From: Gracilaria domingensis
Taxonomy: Eukaryota; Rhodophyta; Florideophyceae; Gracilariales; Gracilariaceae
Assembly (NCBI GenBank): GCA_022539475.1
Contig: VCMS01000285.1
Span: forward strand, 1-64,000
DNA: 64,000 nt
Direction: 5' to 3'
In this document: one piece after another, positions 41,628 to 51,449 of the stretch
Numbering within the stretch: the stretch's first letter is position 1
Layout of the letters: each line of letters starts with the position of its first letter
Position numbers and translations under genes: made by a program
The notes under the pieces: generated by a model
What the model saw: only the letters and a program-made list of their open reading frames with translations
What the model was told of the DNA's origin: nothing
Database searches by the model: none

Positions 41628-42026
41628 TTAATCGCGTTCTCTTCCAAGACGACCGTTACTGCCACGCGGCCTCCTGATTCTGCCTCCTCGCCCACGAGTG
41701 GCCAAGGAGAGGATCACCTCGCACGCATCGGGGTACTCGAGACAGAAATCGACTACCTTTTCGAAACTTTCGCGAATATCTTCGAATGCGCTCTCCAGTC
41801 GGTCACCGATACCATCAAATACTTTTGAAGCATTGCGTAGAGAATCGGGGAAGTCGATGTCAAACAATGCTCGTTCTGCAAGCTGCAGTTCTCTGTGAGC
41901 GGGAGTATGATGGCGATGGTGAGGGGCGTGAAGACCCTTGGAGACAGGAGTTTCAGAGAGAGCGACAGCAGAGGTGGAATACTCAAAGCTGGCCAGTGCC
42001 AAAAAGAAGAGAATGAAACACTTCAT
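41628..42026 (-). CDS. Small secreted His/Arg-containing protein
   Basis: The protein has 132 residues from ATG 42026. Residues 1-20 are a signal peptide (MKCFILFFLALASFEYSTSA). A His-rich stretch (HAPHHRHHTPAHRE) and an amphipathic helical section with two Cys (FCLEYPDAC) follow, ending in an Arg/Gly-rich tail (RGRGGRIRRPRG). The helix and the tail may act together, as in small membrane-active or wall-binding secreted proteins, but no family is recognised. A TATA-like box lies about 110 bp upstream. Confidence 0.6.
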   Translation of the reverse strand: MKCFILFFLALASFEYSTSAVALSETPVSKGLHAPHHRHHTPAHRELQLAERALFDIDFPDSLRNASKVFDGIGDRLESAFEDIRESFEKVVDFCLEYPDACEVILSLATRGRGGRIRRPRGSNGRLGRERD

Positions 42027-42134
42027 TGGTTGATTGAAATTGATGCTATTTGGTTGTATTGAGATAGAAAGATTGTGCTAATGCGTTCAGCAGCGCTTTG
42101 ATTCGGTTGGGCAGAAAAGAGAGGAAGTCAGCCG

Positions 42135-42143
42135 CTTCTTATA
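42135..42143 (-). promoter_or_regulatory. TATA-like box of the small secreted gene
   Basis: TATAAGAAG on the minus strand, about 110 bp before the ATG at 42026. The distance is similar to that of the SIMPL gene. Confidence 0.45.
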
Positions 42144-43062
42144 GAGATGGCGAAGTGCAGATGTTGGCTTGTGAGAAAGGGGGCTTCAAGTCGCAAGACT
42201 GGCAATTGCTTTCGTTGGCGACCATCACCCTTCGCCATGTTCAATTCTGGCCAATAGGATGACGCAGCTCAGTCCAGCAATGCGAGGCAATCTGCCGCTG
42301 TCCAGCGATGTACGCTGGGAAAATCGGCTGAAAGTTGGCCACGTCTATGACGTAGACATACTGGAAACCGTTCCAGCTCAGTTTGTTCGTGTAGAATCTG
42401 CCACCCGTGCGGCGATGAAGACGGCGAAGATTTTCCCACGTCAGAAGCTAAAAATGGAGCTGCAATAACTTGGAGAGCGTGTACAAAAGTAAAGACCAGT
42501 TGTCCAATGCTTTCCACTCACATGAAATATGTCTGTACACAGCGAGGTGTGACGAAGTATGGGGGTGTTTGGTGAAAGCTGAGTTTCGATGCTCCCAATT
42601 TGCTTGGAGGGCGGAGAGAGATGTGCTAAGTACTACTCTGCTAGCTCGATGAGGCGGAGCGCCTGGGTGCTCCCTCCCTTCTCTAGCGGTTATGCCACCC
42701 AAGAATGCTACCCACGATGCGTGCGCACTCGTTCTGAGTTGTGGGTGCCGTGACCCCGATTAGGAAACGGCCAGAACTGGCTACGCGAGGACTGCATTTG
42801 CCCGGAATCGCATTCAGAAGTTATCCATAGGGACAAATTTCTTAGTACCAACTTTGAACACAAGAAACTCGAGCTCATTGAGCATACATCTGTACCCCCA
42901 TTCTGCTTGATAACGGAGAAGAGGTGGCCGGTTGAGATTATCTTCAATACCTCAAACGAGTAACCTTCTACCTTCGTAGGTTGTCTAGGAGTGAAGAGTA
43001 GGAAAACCATTTTTGCGTGTGCACGCGCACGACGTATACACAAAGCAACCTTAATTTATTCG
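42144..43062. other. Intergenic region
   Basis: No supported gene. Mixed composition; short frames only. Confidence 0.45.
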
Positions 43063-44646
43063 TTATTGCGGGTTGCATATAATTTGAAAAATGTTACCAT
43101 TTTTCTCAGACTTTTTGGGCCATTGGACATCAAAAAGTACGATCATTCCAACTTCTATGAAACCATCTTCTTCAATCATGGAATCATCTACTGCATGTTG
43201 CTTCATTAGCTCATCCACTTCTTCTTCAATCCATTCTTCTCTCTTTCGTTTGAACGATAATCTACTTTCTCCACCAGACTCTTCAAACAATACTTCCAGA
43301 ATAGCACGCGCAATGATTATTGGCAACTGCTTGTCTGGATGGGCTGCACTCAGAAAACGCTCCCCAAGTTCAATGGGAACTTTCTGCTGCTGCTCTTCAG
43401 GAAACAGTTTCTTAATCTCGGAGAAAGCCGTTAAGAATGCATCGAAGCTGAAACGTCCAGTCTTCTTGTTCATGTGCTGCACGACTGCTTTTTGCACCAA
43501 CACACGTTCCACAGATCTGTTCAACCGTTTCTCAAACATTTGATGCAACGCCACGGTTGCATCGTGTGCCGATATCGTTTCTGAATCTCTGGTCAAATAA
43601 ATGTTGAACCGCTGGAGCAATTCTGTTTCTTCACTGCTGGAGATTGGCAACGACTCTTCTTCTTCCTCGAGTTCGACAATCATCACTTGCAACTGTCGCT
43701 GGAGATCTGGCAGCGTCTTAAATTTGCTCTGTCTCACGGCACAAGCCACTCGTTCCTTGACAGCGGGATCGATTTTGTTGAGGAACTCGTCGCTAGTCAG
43801 GACACCTATCGCTCGATAGTTACTGAGATCAACCGAGAGCACTTCCGACACCCCCGTAGCTGCAGCTGAAAAGGCCGTTTCCACATTGATTCCCTGCACA
43901 ACTTCCACTGCAGCAATTGCCGCTCCAGAAAGAGCTCCACCAACGATTGGAATCATATTGAGACCAAAACCAATCACTCCAGCTATTTTCCGGTTCCGCT
44001 GATGCTTTCGCAATCTGTCATGCAGTTCATTCAAGCTACTGCTCATATCTTGCAGATCCTTTGCCATTTTCTGCTGACCGTCGCACACCTTTTTGAATTC
44101 TTTCTTCGCGTCCTCTGCAAATTGCTCCAAAGAACGCACGCGCCGATCAAGCCTATCTATCCTGCGGGTAACACCTTCCAAGAGCTCGTGTACCTTTAAG
44201 TCCACTTGCCGAATCTCTGATCGAAGTTCTGCAACAACTTTGACAAATATAGCATGTCCGTCACGAATGAAGCCCACTTTCTCCGCAAATGCCAATATTT
44301 GAGACACCAGATGCTTCTCTTCCTGAGAGAGGTCTAGTCTGGTAACAGGCAAATACACTTGTTCCAGAATATAATCTCGTTTGCCTGTCAAAAATCTCGA
44401 CTCCCTCCAACTGATGACGCGTTGTCTAACGGCGAGTAGGAGCAAATTGTGTGCGATTAGAAACCGTGAGAATGACGTGATATGGGTGCTTTTGAGTGCA
44501 GTAAGAAGATCGTTGCGGGAAATGAGAGAATTCTTTGCTTGCACCCATAACTTTTCCAAGGGACCTGAGGGATGAATGCGGTCTTCAATGTCTCGAAGTT
44601 GTTTGACAAGTTCGCTATCTCTTGAGAGCACCGTGAGCACACTCAC
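43063..44646 (-). CDS. C-terminal half of the long ankyrin gene (helical and Gly-rich module)
   Basis: This frame has 527 codons and begins without an ATG (GTG at 44646) exactly where the ankyrin frame stops. It is homologous over its whole length to residues about 170-685 of the protein at 21923. It has a helical domain (24-120), a coiled coil (about 137-218), a hydrophobic glycine-rich segment (220-250, IAGVIGFGLNMIPIVGGALS) and a C-terminal region with IEEDGFIEVGMIVLF. About 20 extra residues follow the end seen in the paralogue. Homology runs continuously across the junction (RDSPLI against RDSELV), so it belongs to the same gene as the frame at 44643-46730. A one-base shift in the GGGG at 44646-44649 separates them. 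Confidence 0.75.
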   Translation of the reverse strand: MSVLTVLSRDSELVKQLRDIEDRIHPSGPLEKLWVQAKNSLISRNDLLTALKSTHITSFSRFLIAHNLLLLAVRQRVISWRESRFLTGKRDYILEQVYLPVTRLDLSQEEKHLVSQILAFAEKVGFIRDGHAIFVKVVAELRSEIRQVDLKVHELLEGVTRRIDRLDRRVRSLEQFAEDAKKEFKKVCDGQQKMAKDLQDMSSSLNELHDRLRKHQRNRKIAGVIGFGLNMIPIVGGALSGAAIAAVEVVQGINVETAFSAAATGVSEVLSVDLSNYRAIGVLTSDEFLNKIDPAVKERVACAVRQSKFKTLPDLQRQLQVMIVELEEEEESLPISSSEETELLQRFNIYLTRDSETISAHDATVALHQMFEKRLNRSVERVLVQKAVVQHMNKKTGRFSFDAFLTAFSEIKKLFPEEQQQKVPIELGERFLSAAHPDKQLPIIIARAILEVLFEESGGESRLSFKRKREEWIEEEVDELMKQHAVDDSMIEEDGFIEVGMIVLFDVQWPKKSEKNGNIFQIICNPQ

Positions 44647-46730
44647 CCCGCGCTGTTATTCTTCTTGTTTATGTCCGCTCCTTCTTCACGCAGTGCTATC
44701 GCAATGTTCTCATGCATTCCCTGAACAGCAAAGATAATGGCGGTGTTTCCCTGCCTGTTGCTCAAATCGACATCTGCCTCATTATCGAGAAGTATCTCAA
44801 CGACTGCGAAATGTCCGTTCTGAGCTGCTTTCATCAGGGCTGTATTTCCCATGTTATCGGAATGATCGACTCGTGCACCGGCTTGCAGCAGACTTTCTAC
44901 CGCTAACGCATGTCCATTATTAGCTGCCAGAATCAACGCACTGTAGCCATTCTTATCTGCATGGTTTGCATCCACATCCCTGCTCAGGAGTTGTTCTATA
45001 ATTTTCAAATGTCCCTTGTAAGCTGCCACCATCAGAGCACTGATCCCGTTTTCGTTGGCGTGGCGAGGGTCCGCATTCGCGGCAAAGAGCTGTTCAACCA
45101 CAACGCCGTGTCCGTTTTGAGCTGCTTGAATGAGTGCGGTGTTTCCATTTTCATTCGCAAGGTGTACGTCGGCGCCGGCTTCCAAAAGCATTTCCACTAT
45201 AGCAGTGTGCCCATTGTTTGCTGCCAGAACCAATGCGGTGTCTCCATCTCTGTCGACAAAATTCACATCTGCTCCAGCTCTCAGCATCTGTTCCACGACA
45301 ACGGGATGTCCATTATAAGCTCCCAAGACCAACGACGTGACACCTTTACCGGTTACGTGATGGACATTAGCATTGGCGTTCAACAGCTCTTCGATCACCT
45401 CAACATGTCCTTGCTGAGCTGCCTGTGTCAGGGCAGTGCCACCATTCTTGTTCTTATGCTTGACGTCGGCCCCATCTTGCAATAGCTTCTTGACAATCGC
45501 AGCATGCCCGTTATTTGCTGCCAGAATCAAAGAAGTATCTCCGTCATTATCTTCGTGGCTCAAATCTGCTTCTGCTCGTAACAGTTGTTCTACCACTTTC
45601 AAATGTCCATTATGGGCAGCAAGAATCAAAGCGGTTGCACCTATGCCGGTTTCATGATGAATGTTTGCATTGGCCCTCATCAGCATTTCGACAACTGCAG
45701 TGTGACCATTCTGAGCAGCTTTCGTGAACGCTGTGCTTCCGTTCTTGTTCGATTCCTCCACGTTCGCGCCCGCTTGTAGCAGCTTCTCGACCACCGCTGC
45801 GTGCCCGTTTTGCGCAGCCAAGATGAAAGCAGTGTCTCCATCCTTGTCCGCATGTCGCGTGTCAGCATTAAATTGTAGCAGCTTCTCCACGGCTTGAACG
45901 TGTCCACTATACGCTGCCAGAATCAACGCAGTGACACCGATTCCGGTTGCATGATTGACGTCTGCATTGGCTCTGAATAGCTGTGCGAGCAACGCAGCAT
46001 GGCCGTTCTGAGCTGCTTTCGTGAACGCCGTGCTTCCATTTTTGCTTGGCAGGTCAACAATGGCGCCTGCTTCCAACAGCTTGTGGACGACTGCAGCATG
46101 GCCGTTTTGAGCAGCCAAAATTAACGCGGTGTCTCCATCATTGTCTTGGTGATTGGCATCTGCACCGGCAGCTAGCAGCTGTTCAACTACTCGAGCGTGG
46201 CCACTTTGAGCTGCGAGAATCAATGAATCGTGCCCGTTCGTGTCCGCATGACTTAAGTCGGCATTCATCGCAAGCATCTGTTCCACAACGTCAGCATGTC
46301 CATTGTAAGCTGCCAGAACCAACGCGTTGACGCCATTGCCAGTTTCGTGCGCGATATCCGCGTTCGCTGCCAGCAGCATTTCAACCACGGCCAAGTGTCC
46401 GTTCTGAGCGGCCTGCGTCAACGGACTGCTCCCGTTCTGGCTGGAATGATTAGCATCTGCGCCCCCTCCCAGAAGCTTTTCAACAACGGCATGGTGCCCT
46501 CTCTCGGAGGCGAAAATCAATGCTGTGACGCCGTTCTCCGTGGTATGATCGACGTTGGCATTCGCCGCCAACAAAACCTCGACGACGGCGGCGTGTCCCT
46601 TCTCGGCGGCCCAGGTAAGAGCAGTGCTCCCGAACTCACTGGCGCCGTTGACGTTGACGCCATTTTCAATGAGACGGGCGACGCTGGAGGCGTCGCCGTC
46701 GCGGGCGGCCTCAATCAGCGCGTCGGTCAT
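44643..46730 (-). CDS. N-terminal half of the long ankyrin gene (about 20 ankyrin repeats)
   Basis: The frame has 695 residues from ATG 46730. Almost the entire length is about 20 ankyrin repeats of 33 residues (G.TAL..AA..GHA.VVE.LL.AGAD), which should form a long curved protein-binding solenoid. There is no signal peptide, so it is cytosolic or nuclear. The repeats group into higher-order blocks of about 99 residues, pointing to expansion by multi-repeat duplication. The frame stops with NNSAG at 44643, in the middle of what should be the linker to the module encoded by 43063-44646. A missing G in the G run, a pseudogene lesion or a programmed -1 shift would each explain this. A TATA-like word (CATAAAGG, minus strand) lies about 75 bp upstream. 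Confidence 0.8.
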   Translation of the reverse strand: MTDALIEAARDGDASSVARLIENGVNVNGASEFGSTALTWAAEKGHAAVVEVLLAANANVDHTTENGVTALIFASERGHHAVVEKLLGGGADANHSSQNGSSPLTQAAQNGHLAVVEMLLAANADIAHETGNGVNALVLAAYNGHADVVEQMLAMNADLSHADTNGHDSLILAAQSGHARVVEQLLAAGADANHQDNDGDTALILAAQNGHAAVVHKLLEAGAIVDLPSKNGSTAFTKAAQNGHAALLAQLFRANADVNHATGIGVTALILAAYSGHVQAVEKLLQFNADTRHADKDGDTAFILAAQNGHAAVVEKLLQAGANVEESNKNGSTAFTKAAQNGHTAVVEMLMRANANIHHETGIGATALILAAHNGHLKVVEQLLRAEADLSHEDNDGDTSLILAANNGHAAIVKKLLQDGADVKHKNKNGGTALTQAAQQGHVEVIEELLNANANVHHVTGKGVTSLVLGAYNGHPVVVEQMLRAGADVNFVDRDGDTALVLAANNGHTAIVEMLLEAGADVHLANENGNTALIQAAQNGHGVVVEQLFAANADPRHANENGISALMVAAYKGHLKIIEQLLSRDVDANHADKNGYSALILAANNGHALAVESLLQAGARVDHSDNMGNTALMKAAQNGHFAVVEILLDNEADVDLSNRQGNTAIIFAVQGMHENIAIALREEGADINKKNNSAG

Positions 46731-46799
46731 GAGCTCTCAGCCGTGTCTCCGCAGCAAGGCGGATGACATGCACCAGATGGGAGAAGACGATGGTGCGTG

Positions 46800-48242
46800 A
46801 GACCTTTATGAGACCATCGCGATGCGGCGATGCTCCCGTTGGAGCAGGCTATTCTGTTTGTCTGTTGGGAGGCGCGAGGGCGGACGTGCCTGGCCCGACG
46901 CGCCGCAGCGTTGTTGGTCCACCCGCGCGCCCGACCGGCTGTTGTGCGCACGAATCGACGGACAGGCCCCGTTGACTTTGCGGCTGCGCCGGGCTGCTGC
47001 GCGAGGAATGAATTCGGGCGCGCCGCATTGCCCCGTGCTCGAAGTTTCGTGCGCCGCTCACGAGTTCGGCGTGGGACGCGCGGTGACGGCGAACGTGCGC
47101 ATCACAACAGCGGGCATGGCTGTGCGCGCTGTTCTCGTTGTGGCACCAAAAATTATGAAAAAAATTGACGAGTGAAGGATAGTCCCGGGCCCTAACTATC
47201 CGGGGCCGTAATTATCCGGGGCACCTGCGCAAACTCGGACTGGCTGTACGGGCTGCTTGCGAAAGGCTTGCTCGTGAATAACGAACATCTTAGCAGAATT
47301 CTTGCCACCTCGTTATAGGCGTACATCAGCTTTTGTCCTTTTACTTGGAAGGATTGAACCTTGCAGGAAGTTGCTTGCAAAGCATGAAAACAAGCATCAC
47401 CACCGAACAAGAACATTTTCAGCAGATGGCGCAGAATTGTTTGTGCGACATGAGGGAACACGATTCATCGATTTCCGACAAAAGACTCGTCCTTTTGCGA
47501 TCTGCGCTGTGTCTCAAGCCTTTTATATTGTGTGTAGTGTTTTCCCCTTTGCCCTCATGCTGACGCTCGTTCAACCTTGCTTTCTATCCGAGTTTGTTTT
47601 ATAGCAGTCCAGGGAGATCTACGATCATCCAATAGTCTTCCTATTATCGCGTGCTAACTTGTGGCACGAGAGCTCTGCGCCAAGCAGATGCGGCGTGGCA
47701 TTGGCTTCCTGTACAGTAAAGGAAGACTGATTAGGCCAACCAATCTTTCAACAGCTCGAAATGAACTCTTTAACAAGTATAGCCACTGTGTGTAGCTTTT
47801 CGCATTAACACAAATCTGCTCCCAGAGATCTCGGAGTGTCAAACAAATTACAAGGAAAAAGAGATTTTTTTTACGAAGGTGTAATAGCGTGAGATCCATC
47901 ACACTACGACAAAGCCGCAGCGGAGGTAACACCGCACCAATCTTGGCCAAAACAAATCTTCCTATTCTTACAATTCAAGTCCAACAACGACAGGATAGAC
48001 ACTCGCCCTTACCGTTCCTCCCATTCCAGGTCCACTCATCTAATATCCTGTCAACCAGTGAAAACATGTTGTCTACGTTGGCTCTGAACGAAAGCAAGTA
48101 ACTTTTCTGTGTTTGACATACAGAACGCACAACTAAATGAGAAACATGTGCATGTTTGGACCAATGTTGCTAAGCTGTCGTCTTGCTAACGTTTCATTAC
48201 GACGAGACCTAAGTGCATGACCAATTGTGTGTGCCTCCGTGT
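46800..48242. other. Intergenic region
   Basis: GC-rich up to about 47170, then mixed. The plus-strand frame at 47333-47563 (SFYLEGLNLAGSCLQSMKTS, with CLCD) has Cys-rich secreted-protein flavour but no start or signal peptide and may be a decayed piece. Near 47185-47225 the word ATCCGGGGCC is repeated. Confidence 0.35.
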
Positions 48243-48932
48243 TCAGCATGAGCGACAGCACGAAAGAAGAGGCGGAACACTCAGAGCCACAGCGCCGCTC
48301 GCAAACGAGCATGCACGACAGCAAGTGCCAAACGGATTTCCTATTCCCGTGTTCAAGGCAGCAAATATGGTTCCTGAAAGATCAGGGGTTTGAATTTGCA
48401 CGCACGTCGTCTGTTCCACATCGTTCATCGTTGATACCCATGGAATCGACGATATGGGATCATCAGAGTTGATGGATGCAAGGGGCAGTCTTGCCCTGTA
48501 TGTGATTCGTGACGCACCAAGCTCGTCGACTTCGGAAAGCAGCAGAACGGCCGACTCGGAGTCCGGGAGAATGTCAATTTGAGAATTGGTGCATTCGAAA
48601 CCGCGACTTGCGAATACGTTGCAACCCCTGGGGGTGCAAGTTATGATTTGGAAGTCTGGAGTGTCGATCAAAAGCGGCTGGTCAGCAAAGAGGGCTGGAC
48701 CGAACGTGGGTGGGAATGGTGCCGAGAACGTTGCTGGGACCGGTGGCTGGGCTGAAGGCAAAGGCAAAGCATCTTCAACAAATAGCTCTTCGGAAGGAAA
48801 GGGGTCTTCCGAAATGGGCTCAGCGGCAGGGATCGTAGAGGGGGACGACTGAGGGTTTGTCAGCGGGCCAGACAGCGTGGCGGAAGACACGAGCGATGAA
48901 AGAGCAAGTACAGCGGTGAAAAGCAGCTTCAT
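48243..48932 (-). CDS. Secreted protein with conserved Cys-rich tail (paralogue A)
   Basis: The protein has 229 residues from ATG 48932 with a signal peptide (MKLLFTAVLALSSLVSSA). A Pro/Ser/Phe/Glu low-complexity region (20-85) is followed by a roughly 140-residue conserved domain. This starts FQIITC, passes SAVLLLSE.DELG.SRITYRA, IPW(V/I)ST and TCV, and ends NPFGTCCRACSF, then PPLLSCCRSC. The gene at 52605-53318 encodes the same domain in the same orientation. The closing CC..C and CCR.C Cys clusters make a disulphide-capped extracellular role likely. A GTATTAAAC word about 95 bp upstream could be the TATA element. The family is not recognised. Confidence 0.7.
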   Translation of the reverse strand: MKLLFTAVLALSSLVSSATLSGPLTNPQSSPSTIPAAEPISEDPFPSEELFVEDALPLPSAQPPVPATFSAPFPPTFGPALFADQPLLIDTPDFQIITCTPRGCNVFASRGFECTNSQIDILPDSESAVLLLSEVDELGASRITYRARLPLASINSDDPISSIPWVSTMNDVEQTTCVQIQTPDLSGTIFAALNTGIGNPFGTCCRACSFASGAVALSVPPLLSCCRSC

Positions 48933-49930
48933 CGTGTTGTCGGAGGCCTAGTGACGGGCGGTTCGACGCGAAAGATTTCGAGGAGCAGCCTCATTCTGAT
49001 TTGAAGTGGAGGGGAAGTGCACGTTTAATACTGTGGGGAACTGGAAGGCGGGGAGGCCGAACGTTGGCGCAGCACGAAAGAAGGCAACGGATACCGGAAG
49101 GTGTTTTCGAAGAAACCGGCGAAGGTAGAAAGGTCACACGGCTTCGGTAGCGAGGTGCACGTTGTGACGTGAGCGTTTCGTGCTTCGTATGTGGAGAAGG
49201 AGGTGCAGTGGTACGTGGTTCGCAGCAAGGTTGACGTTTTGGCAGCAGCATGCGGCGCTGCAGGGGATGCATCGTGTTCGTTGAACGCCAACGGGGTTGA
49301 ACAGCGGTTATCGTCGACAATCAGGCACGCCGCCGTGTCGCAGATACGGCGCTTTATGTGGCAACGTGACGTTGGTCGTCAACATAATGAGCGCGATCGA
49401 GACATGATTGCCACGGGATGTGCAAACAGCCCATTGGCGTGAAGTGGAGCTGCGGGAGTTGCATTGCTGCCGCTGGCCCATTCGCCATTGAGCCAAATCA
49501 ATTCAACCGCCTCCCTTGGCCACCGCATCCCCCCGCCACAGCCAGAACGTCGAACATGTCGCGTCACACGTTGTTGGAGCGTCGTTGTAAGAAAAAAGCT
49601 TTCCCCGTGATGCACAGGTTTTGAAAAAGAAATCACAAATGATACGATACAAAAACGTTGCGACCAATTAGGTGTAGCACTTTAATAAATCTATCATAAT
49701 ATAATGTTGGGGTTGACGTGCCGATTGGAGAGCATGGTGGATTGTCCAAATATTTCGAACATTTTGTGGCTCATCGTCTTCCGTCAAATAAATCCAATCT
49801 TTTTCGCCACCCCAACGCCGCCGTGTACACGTACGCTATGCATGAGTCAGAATCTGAACTGGAAGTGGTGCACACGTGCGAAGCGGATCATGAAAAAGGG
49901 CACCCACGCGCATGCGCCGACGACGACGGC
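48933..49930. other. Intergenic region
   Basis: No supported gene. It probably includes the promoter of the gene at 48243 (right side of that gene) and the 3' untranslated region of the GT23-like gene. Confidence 0.5.
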
Positions 49931-51449
49931 CTACCGCATAACTTGGCTGCCTATACTGAAGTTGAGGTCCTTCCATGGGCCGAGCGGGAACGTCTCATGT
50001 CGCCTCTTGCCGGGCGTCGTGTTCGCAATTGCCGCAATCAACGAGTGAAACGTCGACCTCGGCGTCAGCACGTGAATCTCCCTGTCGCAGCGCACAAAGT
50101 CATCCTCTCTCGTCGGTCAGTCAGCTGATCCCCCCCGCCGCCCTGGAAAACGCCAAGTGGATTTTCAATACGTACGCCAGAGCCTGTAGATGCAGCACAA
50201 CCAGCATGGAGTCGAGCAAGCGCGCCTGCTTCACCCCCAGCTTCTTCAGAACGCGATTGGTGTTGCCCGTCCCGGGCCGAACGTCCTCGCCATACCTCAC
50301 GACGTGCAGACCTTTGCGGAACGGAAAGTGCCCGAAGGCCTTCTCCACCTTGTCTTCGCTGATCGCGCTGGCGTCCTCCGAGGTGACGATCACGTGCGTC
50401 AGCTCCGGCTGCATCAGAACCAATCGCATCACCGCATCGCCCATGTCTTCCAGCGCGATGCATGCCATTTCCCCGGGGCCCGGATGGTCGCCTCCAAAGC
50501 ACTTGTCGGACGCGCGTACGGGCACCCCGATGAGACGCGGCGGCCCCGGTCGATCGCTTTCTTGCAACGCTTTCTCCACTCCAGAACGAACGCGATCTGC
50601 AGAGCGTTTGTTCAACCTCGTGATGTAAAACGTCGCTGCGGACAGCCAAAGTCGTCTCGCATGCGCCTCCGGTTTCAAATCGTCCTCGGACGCGGAGGGC
50701 AGCAACCTGTTCACCTGTTTCACGAAGTCACCTTGGTGAGGGAAGCCGTGCAAGAAAGAACGAAACTCTTGTTGACCCATCTTCTTCGGCGAGAAACGCA
50801 TCGCCGTTCGCGCAGCGTTCCCAGCGTTGCTTTTCGAGAACGGATCAGCAGAGCTGTAGTCGGCATCGAAAGCTTTGATCTTTCCCTTCCGTATGAGCTT
50901 GTCCACTGTAGAATAAGGGCACGTCTCTGAGAGTGGACGGAAGTGACAGGTGAAAAGCTTGTTGTTTTCGCTGTCCTGGCAGCCTGTACCCCAGTAGAAC
51001 GGCAGATCGTCGTTAAGAACGAAGACGCGATGGGTTCGCAAGGCAGTGTAAAAGGCGGTGCTGATGATGCGGATTTGTGCGCCGAAGCCGAGCGGAGTTC
51101 TGTAATCGAAGATCAGGTAGCTGGCGTTCGCGCAATCAACAGGGTTTTGGTGTCGATGTAGAGCGTCGACCAAGTCGGCAAGCGCATCGCCCAGCGGAGC
51201 ATCTCGGAGCGCGGTGTAGTCGTTCCATGCCGAGGCCCAGTGAGTAATGAAGTCGGGAGTTGTGTTGAATCGTGGCGGAACGCGTGTGGCCACAACATGC
51301 GTTGAGATATTCGAGTGACGGAGAACGCGGGAATCGCGGTTAACGCGCGGCGCGTCGTCCGGAAGGCCAGTGATGTAGAACAAAGAGAAAAATATCAAGA
51401 GGGTGGCGAGCGCTATCGCCGCAAACAGCTGGGTGAAGCGTTTAGTCAT
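49931..51449 (-). CDS. GT23-type (FUT8-like) fucosyltransferase, Golgi type II membrane protein, one intron
   Basis: The start is ATG 51449; the frame is open to 51650, but this ATG gives a type II anchor at residues about 8-27 (LFAAIALATLLIFFSLFYI). Residues 111-180 (YLIFDYRTPLGFGAQIRI... HFRPLSETCPYS) parallel the W-G-C-Q-L-H-H to F-P-V-S-C region of FUT8. VPVRASDK (309-316) matches the H-x-R-R-T-D-K nucleotide-sugar motif of alpha-1,6-fucosyltransferases. The protein should therefore transfer fucose, or a related sugar from a nucleotide donor, in the Golgi. The simple frame ends in nonsense (YVLKIHLAF...). Splicing 50105-50171 continues it as YDDFVRCDREIHVLTPRS and ends at 49931, giving 483 residues in two exons (49931-50104 and 50172-51449). 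The fucose specificity is inferred from family only. Confidence 0.75.
50105..50171 (-). other. 67-nt GT-AG intron in the GT23-like gene
   Basis: On the minus strand the donor is GTATTG directly after a TAC codon. A CTGAC branch-point-like word (twice, as CTGACTGAC) lies about 15-20 nt before the acceptor, which is GAGAG followed by GAT. The intron is phase 0. Its removal replaces an implausible tail with a coherent 57-residue C-terminus. Confidence 0.65.

Noticed and set aside
44620-44652. 26-nt intron joining the two halves of the long ankyrin gene
   Set aside because: A GTGAGT donor and a CAAG acceptor exist, but the length is far below usual spliceosomal limits and the removed part aligns with coding sequence in the paralogue; a one-base shift explains the data better.
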